DNA of 64,000 bases from Bacteroidales bacterium (GTDB lineage Bacteria > Bacteroidota > Bacteroidia > Bacteroidales > P3), in assembly GCA_024681475.1 (NCBI GenBank), contig JAILAT010000058.1, positions 1-64,000 on the forward strand, read 5' to 3'. The translations under genes were made by a program, and so were the position numbers. Positions 18,647 through 26,345 of this stretch are shown one piece after another. The notes beneath the pieces were generated by a model. That model was not told the DNA's origin. It searched no databases and worked only from the letters and a program-made list of their open reading frames with translations. Position 1 is the first letter of the stretch; every line of letters begins with the position of its first letter.

Positions 18647-18680
18647 TTCACCACAGGGTGAAAAAAACACCACAGCGGTG
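18647..18680. repeat. Two small hairpins sharing CACCACAG
   Basis: TTCACC/GGTGAA (18647-18662) and CACC/GGTG (18668-18680) carry the same CACCACAG word and are separated by seven A residues. They lie between smpB and the divergent serine palmitoyltransferase gene. Function not evident. Confidence 0.4.
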
Positions 18681-18707
18681 CGATAATTGATACGATGCAA
18701 AAAATAT

Positions 18708-18739
18708 TTTGGCCGTTTTCATAAAAATTGTTATTTTTG
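18708..18739 (+). promoter_or_regulatory. Bacteroidetes promoter for the sphingolipid operon
   Basis: TTTG at 18708-18711 and TATTTTTG at 18732-18739 are separated by exactly 20 bp, matching the -33/-7 consensus for the primary sigma factor of Bacteroidetes. The start codon is 85 bp downstream. A small hairpin (18764-18777) lies in the leader. Confidence 0.8.
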
Positions 18740-18824
18740 CCAGACCTATTGTTTTGATCTCTTAGCCATTAGTGGCTGAAATATAGGGAAGTAAATAATA
18801 TTAAGAACAAATTATTTTACTGAT

Positions 18825-20090
18825 ATGAAAGACATTTTTGCAAGAATTAAGGAGTCGACTGGCGGTCCGCTGGGTCAGTACCGGAAACTCGCCGATGGTT
18901 ATTTTTATTTCCCGAAGCTGGAAGGTGAACTGGGTCCCGAGATGACGTTCAACGGCAAGAAAGTGCTGAACTGGAGTCTGAACAACTATCTGGGCTTGGC
19001 CAACAATCCTGAGGTGCGTGCCGCCGACGAGGAGGGCGCACGCCGTTGGGGTCTCGCCTACCCCATGGGAGCCCGTATGATGAGCGGCCACACGGCGCTG
19101 CACGAAGAGGTGGAGAGCATGCTGTGCGAGTATACGCACAAGAAATACGGCTATCTGCTGAACTTCGGTTACCAGGGTCAGATCTCCATTCTGGACACCA
19201 TCGTGACGCTGCGCGACGTGATAGTCTACGACAGCGAAGCCCACGCCTGCCTGATTGACGGCTTCCGCGTGACGGGTGCCAAACGCTTCAAATATCAGCA
19301 CAACGACATCGACAGTCTGCGCAAGCAGCTGGCCAACGCCACGGCACTCGCCGAGAAACAGGGCGGCGGCATATTGGTGGCCACGGAAGGTGTGTACGGC
19401 ATGGAGGGCGACCTCGGCGCGCTGGACAAAATCGTGGCTTTGAAGAAAGAGTTCAACTTCCGCATCCTCATCGACGACGCTCACGGCATGGGCGTCATGG
19501 GTCCTGAAGGCCGCGGCACACACACCCACTTCCACTGCGAGGACGAGATAGACCTCTATTTCTGCGCTTTCGCCAAGACGATGGCCATCATCGGCGGCTT
19601 CATCGGCTGCAACGACGAGGACATCATCACCTACCTGCGCTTCAACATGCGCAGCCAAATCTACGCCAAGAGCCTTCCGATGCCCATCGTGTGGGGCGTC
19701 AAACGTCGTCTGGAGATCATCAACCAGCATCCCGAATACCGCGAGAAGCTGTGGGAGCTCTCCACGCACCTGCAGAAATCGCTCCAGGCAGAAGGTCTCA
19801 ACACCGGCGTCACCGAATCGCCCATCACCCCCGTCTTCTTCCCGGGCGACGTGAACCAGGGCACCAACGTGGTGGTCGACCTGCGCGAGAACTACGGCAT
19901 CTTCTGCTCCATCGTGGTGTATCCCGTGGTGCCGAAGGGCCAGATCATGCTGCGTATCATCCCCACGGCGGTACACACCATGGAACATGCCAACCGCACC
20001 ATCGAAGTGTTCCGCGAGGTGAAGAAAAAACTGGACCAAGGCTACTACAACAAGCCGATGCCCGATATGCACATCATCAAGAAACACTAA
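18825..20090 (+). CDS. spt: Serine palmitoyltransferase
   Basis: PLP enzyme of the alpha-oxoamine synthase family (421 residues) that condenses serine with an acyl-CoA to give 3-ketodihydrosphingosine, the first step of Bacteroidetes sphingolipids. Visible: NNYLGLANNPEV, the His that stacks on PLP (His140 in SEAHACLIDG), DDAHGMGVMG (217-226) and the PLP lysine Lys251 in CAFAKTMAIIGG. The alternative is 2-amino-3-ketobutyrate CoA ligase, but the N-terminal extension, YPMGARMMSG and the C-terminal region fit the bacterial SPT group better. The downstream SDR gene supports this. It has its own strong promoter. Gene symbol used in the descriptive sense. Confidence 0.88.
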   Translation: MKDIFARIKESTGGPLGQYRKLADGYFYFPKLEGELGPEMTFNGKKVLNWSLNNYLGLANNPEVRAADEEGARRWGLAYPMGARMMSGHTALHEEVESMLCEYTHKKYGYLLNFGYQGQISILDTIVTLRDVIVYDSEAHACLIDGFRVTGAKRFKYQHNDIDSLRKQLANATALAEKQGGGILVATEGVYGMEGDLGALDKIVALKKEFNFRILIDDAHGMGVMGPEGRGTHTHFHCEDEIDLYFCAFAKTMAIIGGFIGCNDEDIITYLRFNMRSQIYAKSLPMPIVWGVKRRLEIINQHPEYREKLWELSTHLQKSLQAEGLNTGVTESPITPVFFPGDVNQGTNVVVDLRENYGIFCSIVVYPVVPKGQIMLRIIPTAVHTMEHANRTIEVFREVKKKLDQGYYNKPMPDMHIIKKH

Positions 20091-20104
20091 ATCAGAATAA
20101 TAGG

Positions 20105-20134
20105 ATGCGAGGGACGCTGCGGTGTCCCTCGCAT
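20105..20134 (+). terminator. Stem-loop after spt
   Basis: ATGCGAGGGAC at 20105-20115 pairs perfectly with GTCCCTCGCAT at 20124-20134 (8-nt loop). Only a short T run follows, so it may attenuate rather than stop transcription into the threonine-synthase-like gene. Confidence 0.6.
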
Positions 20135-20164
20135 TTCGTATAAACCCGTTGGACAAGTAACAGT

Positions 20165-21388
20165 ATGAAATACCAGTTAAGATGCAAGAAATGCGGCCGT
20201 GTGGTGGGCGACTTCGCCGCTTGGTTCGCCGCCGACCAACAGTGCAGTTGTGGCAGCAGCTATGCCGAGGTGGAGTATGACAGCTACGAAGCCTCGCAGC
20301 TGCCAGGCAAAAGCCCTGCAAACGCCTCGTACCAAGAGTATTACTTCGACCTGCTCCCCATCGAGCGGAGAGAGAATATCGTGTCGATAGGCGAAGGACT
20401 GATACCCATCGAGCGGTGGGACAACCTGGAGGCTTATGCCAAAAGTAAAGGCATTGACTGCCAGGTGTATGTGTACCGCAACGACCTCAACGCCGGCAGC
20501 GGCTCGTTCAAGGACATCAGCGCCTCGCTGGCCGCCACGGTGCTGAAAGAGCACGGCGTGAAAGAGTACACGCTGGCCTCGACAGGCAACGCTGGCGTGG
20601 CTTTTGCCACCTATCTTGCCAAGGCTGGCATCAAGTTCACGGAGTTTGCACCCAACTGCATCGACCCCGACACGGTGAGCGCCATACGCGCTGTGGGACA
20701 GCCCGTTGTCATCTCCGAGGGCGGCTACGGCGCCGCCAAAGCCGAAGCTGCGGCCTACCACAGGGAGCAGCATGTGATGATCAGCGGCGGCAACACCGAC
20801 CCGCTGCGCATCGAGTCGAAACGCACCCTGGTGTTCGAATGCCTGCGCCAGCTCGGACAGCTGCCCACGGTCTACATGCAAGCCGTGGCCGGCGGCACCT
20901 CGCCGTTGGCTTTGGAGAAAGGCTTCCGCGACCTGCAGCGCATGACGGGCGACGAGCGCCTGCAGCTGCCGAAAATGCTGCTGGTGCAGCAGGACGAATG
21001 CGACCCCATGGTGCGCGCTTGGGAGAAGGCCACCGCCGCCGGATTCCCCGACGGATGGGAACAGCAATACGAAGCCCTCAAAGAGATACACACCCGCATC
21101 GGAATCCTGACAGCCGCCAACCCAGGCAACTATCCGCTGGTGGCGCCGCTGGTGAGACGTACGGGCGGCACCTTCATCAGGGTGAAAGAGAGCGAGTTGC
21201 CGCGCTACGGCAAAGAGATGCGGCAGAGCCGCGGCGTGCTGCTGGGCCCCGCCTCGATGGTGTGCTACGCCGGTTTCTTCGACGCTGTGGACCACGGCAA
21301 TATACACAGCGGCGACATCGTGCTGCTCAACACTGGCGAAGGCTGCGGCCGTGCTCAATGGTTCAAGGAACTGGTAGACAAAGCATGA
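20165..21388 (+). CDS. Threonine-synthase-like PLP enzyme
   Basis: The 407-residue protein has an N-terminal zinc ribbon (Cys7, Cys10, Cys27, Cys29) and a tryptophan-synthase-beta fold with PLP lysine Lys116 in SGSFKDISA and the phosphate-binding ASTGNAGVAFATY. Archaeal-type threonine synthases look similar, but the usual GSFKDRG is GSFKDIS here, and no homoserine kinase or dehydrogenase gene is nearby. It lies between serine palmitoyltransferase and an SDR gene, 4 bp before the latter. The true substrate could be O-phosphohomoserine or another beta/gamma-substituted amino acid. Function is therefore given as like. Confidence 0.8.
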   Translation: MKYQLRCKKCGRVVGDFAAWFAADQQCSCGSSYAEVEYDSYEASQLPGKSPANASYQEYYFDLLPIERRENIVSIGEGLIPIERWDNLEAYAKSKGIDCQVYVYRNDLNAGSGSFKDISASLAATVLKEHGVKEYTLASTGNAGVAFATYLAKAGIKFTEFAPNCIDPDTVSAIRAVGQPVVISEGGYGAAKAEAAAYHREQHVMISGGNTDPLRIESKRTLVFECLRQLGQLPTVYMQAVAGGTSPLALEKGFRDLQRMTGDERLQLPKMLLVQQDECDPMVRAWEKATAAGFPDGWEQQYEALKEIHTRIGILTAANPGNYPLVAPLVRRTGGTFIRVKESELPRYGKEMRQSRGVLLGPASMVCYAGFFDAVDHGNIHSGDIVLLNTGEGCGRAQWFKELVDKA

Positions 21389-21392
21389 CGCC

Positions 21393-22193
21393 ATGAAAAA
21401 ATTTGAGAAAAAAGTCGTCTGGATCACGGGAGCCTCGTCGGGTATCGGCGAAGCCACCGCATACCGCTTCGCCGAAGAGGGGGCGCGGCTGATAGTCACC
21501 GCCTTGGAGGCTGACCTGCTGGAGCAGGTGGTGGAACGCTGCAAAGCCAAAGGAGCCCCCGACGCATGGGCGCTGCCCTACGACCTGTCGCAGCTCGACG
21601 GTCTCGACGACTTGGCCTCGCAGGCCTGGGAACACTTCGGAAGCATCGATGTCTTCTACAACAACGCCGGCATCAGCCAGCGAGGCACCACCGTGGAGAC
21701 CGAGATGCGCGTCATCCGCAAAGTGATGGACATCGACTACTACGCCCCCGTCATCCTGACCAAGAACATCCTGCCACGGATGCTGGCCCGCGGCGGCGGA
21801 CAGCTGGTAGTGACCACCAGCATAGCAGGACGTTTCGGATTCCCGCTGCGCTGCGCCTACTCGTCGGCCAAGCACGCGCTCTACGGCTTCTTCGAGACCG
21901 TGCAGGCAGAATACTACAAAGACAACATCCGCGTGACCATCGTATGCCCAGGCCGCGTGCAGACCAAGATATCGATGTATGCCCTCGAAAAAGACGGACG
22001 CCAGCATGGCAAGATGGATGCTGGCCAAGCCGCCGGCGTGACACCGCAACAGGCTGCCAACAAGATAGTTCGCGCCGTGTACCACAAACGCCGCGAAGTG
22101 CTGGTGGGCAAGAAAGAGCTGCTGATGGCCTACATCAAGCAATACTGCCCAGGCCTCGCCGCCAAGCTGGCCCGCAACATCAAGTCAATGTAG
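21393..22193 (+). CDS. SDR oxidoreductase, candidate 3-ketosphinganine reductase
   Basis: Classical short-chain dehydrogenase of 266 residues. The cofactor motif is TGASSGIGE (12-20), NNAG is at 90-93, and the catalytic set is Ser143, Tyr156 and Lys160 (YSSAK). No Asp follows the second strand as expected for NAD preference, so NADPH is plausible. Its place 4 bp after the threonine-synthase-like gene and downstream of serine palmitoyltransferase makes reduction of 3-ketodihydrosphingosine a reasonable inference. A generic fatty-aldehyde or steroid-type dehydrogenase remains possible. It is convergent with the TonB gene. Confidence 0.85.
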   Translation: MKKFEKKVVWITGASSGIGEATAYRFAEEGARLIVTALEADLLEQVVERCKAKGAPDAWALPYDLSQLDGLDDLASQAWEHFGSIDVFYNNAGISQRGTTVETEMRVIRKVMDIDYYAPVILTKNILPRMLARGGGQLVVTTSIAGRFGFPLRCAYSSAKHALYGFFETVQAEYYKDNIRVTIVCPGRVQTKISMYALEKDGRQHGKMDAGQAAGVTPQQAANKIVRAVYHKRREVLVGKKELLMAYIKQYCPGLAAKLARNIKSM

Positions 22194-22230
22194 GAAACAA
22201 AATAACCCATATTCCCTCGTCGGGGAAGCA

Positions 22231-23028
22231 TCATTCCTCCAGCGTGAACTTAACAGGGAGCATGTAGGAAGTGCTAACCTTCATGCCAGCTTGTTTGGCC
22301 GGTTTCCATTTGGGCATGGACTTCACCACACGCAGCGCCTCCATGCCACAACCCGAGCCAATGTCGCGTTTGATTTGAGCGTCGGTTATTGTGCCGTCTT
22401 TCTCTACGGTGAACACAATATACACCGTGCCTTGGACTTTATTCTGCAACGCCAATTCGGGATAGCGGATATTATCCGACAGATATTGCATCAGAGCCTC
22501 TTTACCTCCAGGGTACTCGGGTTCATCCTCAATCACCATGCCTGCAAAATAATCTATACTTGGCTCACCCTCAATCATTTCATCATCATCCACTTGGGAT
22601 TGGTCCTGGGGCAAGGTGTCGCCCGATTCAGGCACCAACTCGAGAAAACCGACCTCATCTATGCCGCTGAGAAGCAGATCAGGCTCAGCGTCAGGTGGCT
22701 CATTGGCAGGCTCTTGCGGCAACGGGATGGGCGCTTCGACGGGATTCGTCGGTAGGGTTGGGGCTGTGCCGTCATGGGTCGCGGTGTTGTTGCAGCCCAC
22801 CAGGGGCAGCGACATGGCGATGCCCACCACTACGGCGGCGCGTCCGTGGTTGCGACGGCGCTCCAACTCGCGCTCCAGATAGCGGACCTCGGCCTCACAA
22901 CGCGGACATGTGCCGCGACAGTCGCCTTGATGGGTACACTCCCGTTCTTCCAAGGGGATGTTGTTGGCCTCGGCAATGGCATGACGCACCGCCTTCAACT
23001 GGGAACAGATTCGTTTTCCTCTTCTCAT
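22231..23028 (-). CDS. TonB-like protein with N-terminal cysteine motif
   Basis: The 265-residue protein ends in a TonB C-terminal domain (about 175-262: YPELALQNKVQGTVYIVFTV, then DAQIKRDIGSGC and MPKWKPAKQAG). A hydrophobic helix is at 63-79 and a Pro/Asp/Glu-rich spacer follows, as expected for a periplasm-spanning energy transducer. Unusual is the cytosolic N terminus: Cys31, Cys37, Cys41 and Cys44 in ECTHQGDCRGTCPRCEAEV, which looks like a metal-binding site. No ExbB/ExbD or TonB-dependent receptor is adjacent. It has its own well-matched promoter. Energy coupling is inferred from the domain. Confidence 0.85.
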   Translation of the reverse strand: MRRGKRICSQLKAVRHAIAEANNIPLEERECTHQGDCRGTCPRCEAEVRYLERELERRRNHGRAAVVVGIAMSLPLVGCNNTATHDGTAPTLPTNPVEAPIPLPQEPANEPPDAEPDLLLSGIDEVGFLELVPESGDTLPQDQSQVDDDEMIEGEPSIDYFAGMVIEDEPEYPGGKEALMQYLSDNIRYPELALQNKVQGTVYIVFTVEKDGTITDAQIKRDIGSGCGMEALRVVKSMPKWKPAKQAGMKVSTSYMLPVKFTLEE

Positions 23029-23128
23029 ATTAATTGGATTGTCTCAATAATAAATAATTTGATTAATTGAATAATATCCAAGTATTTACAGACATCATTC
23101 AATCCCAGTAGGCCTTCATTTCACTCTG

Positions 23129-23159
23129 CAAATATACATACTTCCTCTAAAAGTACAAA
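23129..23159 (-). promoter_or_regulatory. Bacteroidetes promoter for the TonB-like gene
   Basis: On the minus strand TTTG (23159-23156), 19 bp, then TATATTTG (23136-23129). Both boxes and the spacing match the Bacteroidetes consensus. The leader is about 95 nt. Confidence 0.75.
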
Positions 23160-23230
23160 ACTTTTTTCTACTTGCGTCCTTCTCGCTCCTTGTGGATAAT
23201 ATTTTTCTGCTTTGTGCGTTATGATGGACA

Positions 23231-24793
23231 ATGAAGAAAAGAACATTATTCCAAAACACGGGTCCTGCAGCCTGGTGCTGGACACTGCTGATGGCCACCA
23301 TCCTCGTCATCGTGGCCTTCTGCCATTTTCCTGAGCTGTCCGACTGGCACTGGGTGCTGCCGCACGACGGCAAAGGCCACCTGCCGATGATGCTGGGCGG
23401 CTTAGTATTTGTCGGCATCGTGTCGTGGGCAGTATTGAAAATCCGTCCCTCGGGAAAGATCCACCGTGGACGCCTGCTGGCTGTCACCGCAGTGCTCACC
23501 GTCGTCCAGATAGTGCTGATATACAGCTACTATGTTCATACCGACTGGGATGTGCAACAGCTGACCGGTGCAGCACAGGCCATGGCCGAAGGACGCGGTG
23601 TGGGCGATTTCAAAGGCTATTTCCGCTGGAGCCCCAACAATGTTCTGCTGACACGTATTTTTGCCGCTGTATTCTTCATCACGGGGCCGCTGTGGGGCAT
23701 GCGGACAACCTTGTTCCCATTGCTCATGCTGCAATGCGTCGGAGCAGGTGTGACGGCACTGCTGCTCTTCCAGACGGCCATGCACATCTGGCACCAAAAA
23801 AACTGTGCCCTATTGGTTTACACATTCTACCTGCTGCTGGTATGGCTGTCGCCATGGTGGTCCATCCCCTACTCCGACATCTGGGGTCTGATGCTTTCGG
23901 TGCTGATACTGTGGCTAGCCACAGTGGCGCCGTTCAAAAGGCTCTGGGTCAGGATATTCATCGTATCAATTCTCTGTGCCATAAGCTACTACATCCGTCC
24001 TCAGATACTCTTTGTCGGCTTTGCCATCGTCTTGGTGCACCTGCTCGGGATGCTGCGTCGACGCGAAAAAGCGAAAAGGCTACTGCGCCCCACGGGCATC
24101 GCGCTGTGCGGCATCGTGGCGGGAGTGCTGGCGGCACATCTGGCCGTGGCGGGCTGCGGCTTGCACCTGCACACATCCAAAGGGCTGGGAGCCACCCATT
24201 TCCTGATGATGGGCGCCAACTATCAGTCCATAGGCATCTACAGCGTGCAGGATGTGGACTATTCACGCAGTTTCCAGCATAAAACGGAGCGGAAACGCGC
24301 CGAGCTGCAGATGACTTTCAAACGCTACCACGACCTGGGCGTGAACGGCACCCTGCTGCTGTGGGGCCGCAAGAACCTACTGAATTTCAGCGACGGAACC
24401 TTCTATTGGGGCCGCGAAGGGGCATTCTTCAAATATATTCCCGAACGTAGCGGCTGGCTGTCGAAACTGACACGCGGCATCTACTACAACCGCGTACAGC
24501 CCGGACGCTGGAACGAAGGCTGGAGCATTGCTGTCACGGCGTTGTGGTTCGGGCTCCTGATACTCTCACTGCTGGGCGCGCTGCCCATAAGACGTCGGGA
24601 GCCCCGGCAGGAGCAGCGAGAACAGATGATGGAGATAGTATTCTTCGCCCTTACGATGCTGACGCTGTTCCACACCTTGTGCGAGGCGCGGGCCCGCTAT
24701 CTGCTCTGCTTTGCGCCATTCTTCATCCTCGCCGCCGTCGAGGGGGCCAGAAGGACGTTCGAAAAAAGGAGTGGCGAGAAGAAAAGCAAGTGA
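23231..24793 (+). CDS. GT-C type membrane glycosyltransferase-like protein
   Basis: Polytopic membrane protein of 520 residues with roughly 10-12 hydrophobic helices. A first large periplasmic loop carries an acidic motif (HTDWDVQQL), as in the ArnT/PMT-like GT-C transferases that use polyprenyl-linked sugars. There is no clear sub-family signature, and no polysaccharide cluster is adjacent. It is divergent from the TonB gene and convergent with the GH-like lipoprotein. Membrane location is well supported; the sugar-transfer role is inference. Confidence 0.75.
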   Translation: MKKRTLFQNTGPAAWCWTLLMATILVIVAFCHFPELSDWHWVLPHDGKGHLPMMLGGLVFVGIVSWAVLKIRPSGKIHRGRLLAVTAVLTVVQIVLIYSYYVHTDWDVQQLTGAAQAMAEGRGVGDFKGYFRWSPNNVLLTRIFAAVFFITGPLWGMRTTLFPLLMLQCVGAGVTALLLFQTAMHIWHQKNCALLVYTFYLLLVWLSPWWSIPYSDIWGLMLSVLILWLATVAPFKRLWVRIFIVSILCAISYYIRPQILFVGFAIVLVHLLGMLRRREKAKRLLRPTGIALCGIVAGVLAAHLAVAGCGLHLHTSKGLGATHFLMMGANYQSIGIYSVQDVDYSRSFQHKTERKRAELQMTFKRYHDLGVNGTLLLWGRKNLLNFSDGTFYWGREGAFFKYIPERSGWLSKLTRGIYYNRVQPGRWNEGWSIAVTALWFGLLILSLLGALPIRRREPRQEQREQMMEIVFFALTMLTLFHTLCEARARYLLCFAPFFILAAVEGARRTFEKRSGEKKSK

Positions 24794-24808
24794 TGGCGCT
24801 ACTGCTTC

Positions 24809-26257
24809 TCAATATCTTTTGAGCTTGATGATGCCCATGTCGCCTTCGAGACTGTGACGGAAGAAATGCGATGAGTCTAAATCCAGAAAGACAAGCATAT
24901 CGGCACTATCGGCAAATCTCAGATATGGCCGATAGTCAATCTGCTGGTATTCGCGCTGCCTGTCGGGCAGGTTTTTGGCGTCGACACCCATGGGATTGGA
25001 ATAATGGATAGTGCGGCGGTCGAACTTCTGTCGGCTCATGCCGGGGGCCGAGACTTCGAAATGGACATTGTAGTCGTTGCTATAGAGTGTGAAACGGCCG
25101 TTGCTGTCGGTATAGGTGTTCATGCCCACCGACCAGTCGTCATTCCAGCCGCGTACCACAGCACCCTCGACAGGTTTCCCCGTGGCCTTGTCCACCACCT
25201 CGCCTGTCAGCATGATATTGCTGTAGGCGAGCATATTGCTGTAGTTCATCGGGATAGGCATATTCTCGTCGGGGCCCAGGCACATCCAGTATCTGAAAAG
25301 GTGCTCCCGATTCTTACGGCATCCCCGACCGTCGCGCAGACCGGTGTACTGCGCCTCGAAATTGACCCCGTCGGGATTGTCCTGAAATTCCCACCAGCCA
25401 TAGCCTATAGCCCCCAGCGAGACGGCAGCGAAATAGGTCTCTGCCATGAAATCGAGCTGCCATCCGTAGGGCACCGAGTCGTTGTCGGCCGGAAGGCCCG
25501 TCTCGCCCACCATCCACGGCTTGCCGCAATAGTGGCTGTACCACCACATCTCCGACAGCACCCGCAAAGGGTGGTAGGTGTGCATCTCAATGAAATCGAC
25601 GGGCAGCATGGAGGGGTCCCACTCGAAGACCTCTATGGGCTCGGCCGTGGCGACAGTGAAGAGCTGATGCGGCGCATAGATGCGCACCCAGTGGCGCCAT
25701 TCCTCCACCAGACGGACAGCATCCATCTTGTCGCGGTCGGCAACAGGGTCGAAATAGAGCGGCTCGTTCATGAAGTCGTAGGCCCACAGCGCCGGCATGT
25801 CGGCCAAGTGGCGCAGCAAACCTTTGGTGTAGGACTGCCAATAGGGGTCGAAGGGTGTCTTGATGAGCAGCATGACATGCAGTCCGGCACTGTCGGCCTG
25901 CTGCACCATACGGCGCGTGGCGCTGAACATGGCGGTGCTGTCGCCCTCGCCCATCACGTCAAGGCACACGCGTACAGCGTTGAAGCCCCAGGCGGCGATG
26001 GTGTCGAAATGCTCGCGCACGTCGTTGCCGGTGTAGTAGGGTGCAGGAACTACACGGTCGCCCTCGATAAAGGCCTTGTAATTGAGCATCCGGGGAAACC
26101 ATTCCTCGCCATCGAGGACAAAGTGGTCGTCGGCCAAACCTACATATCCGGCGGCAACGGGGGGCAGCGAGTCGTTGTAGACCCTGCCGTTGCCGGCACC
26201 GTCGCGACACGACACCAATGCGGCGCAGAGAGCCACTGCAATAAGCAACTTTTTCAT
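24809..26257 (-). CDS. GH5-like TIM-barrel lipoprotein
   Basis: The 482-residue lipoprotein (lipobox AALVSC, Cys17) has a TIM-barrel glycoside hydrolase pattern: WGFNAVRVCLDVMGEG, then YDFMNEPLYF with the acid/base Glu and VGETGLPA with the nucleophile Glu. The last ~110 residues begin MLTGEVVDKATGKPVEGAVV, a carboxypeptidase-regulatory-like beta-sandwich. Substrate is unknown; the family includes mannanases, cellulases and glucosidases. No SusC/SusD pair is adjacent, so it is not in a typical polysaccharide utilisation locus. It ends 15 bp from the convergent GT-C gene. Confidence 0.8.
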   Translation of the reverse strand: MKKLLIAVALCAALVSCRDGAGNGRVYNDSLPPVAAGYVGLADDHFVLDGEEWFPRMLNYKAFIEGDRVVPAPYYTGNDVREHFDTIAAWGFNAVRVCLDVMGEGDSTAMFSATRRMVQQADSAGLHVMLLIKTPFDPYWQSYTKGLLRHLADMPALWAYDFMNEPLYFDPVADRDKMDAVRLVEEWRHWVRIYAPHQLFTVATAEPIEVFEWDPSMLPVDFIEMHTYHPLRVLSEMWWYSHYCGKPWMVGETGLPADNDSVPYGWQLDFMAETYFAAVSLGAIGYGWWEFQDNPDGVNFEAQYTGLRDGRGCRKNREHLFRYWMCLGPDENMPIPMNYSNMLAYSNIMLTGEVVDKATGKPVEGAVVRGWNDDWSVGMNTYTDSNGRFTLYSNDYNVHFEVSAPGMSRQKFDRRTIHYSNPMGVDAKNLPDRQREYQQIDYRPYLRFADSADMLVFLDLDSSHFFRHSLEGDMGIIKLKRY

Positions 26258-26272
26258 TGTTCTGCATTTAAA

Positions 26273-26323
26273 ACTATAACCTTAACCTCCACTGGTAAAG
26301 CAGCATGAGGTTAAGGTTATAGT
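26273..26323 (-). terminator. Strong hairpin after the M16 gene
   Basis: ACTATAACCTTAACCTC at 26273-26289 pairs perfectly over 17 bp with 26307-26323, with a 17-nt loop. On the minus strand it follows the stop of the M16 protease at 26346 and is followed by TTTTAAAT. It separates that gene from the lipoprotein downstream. Confidence 0.75.
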
Positions 26324-26345
26324 GTCAGGTTATTGGTTTAAGCTA

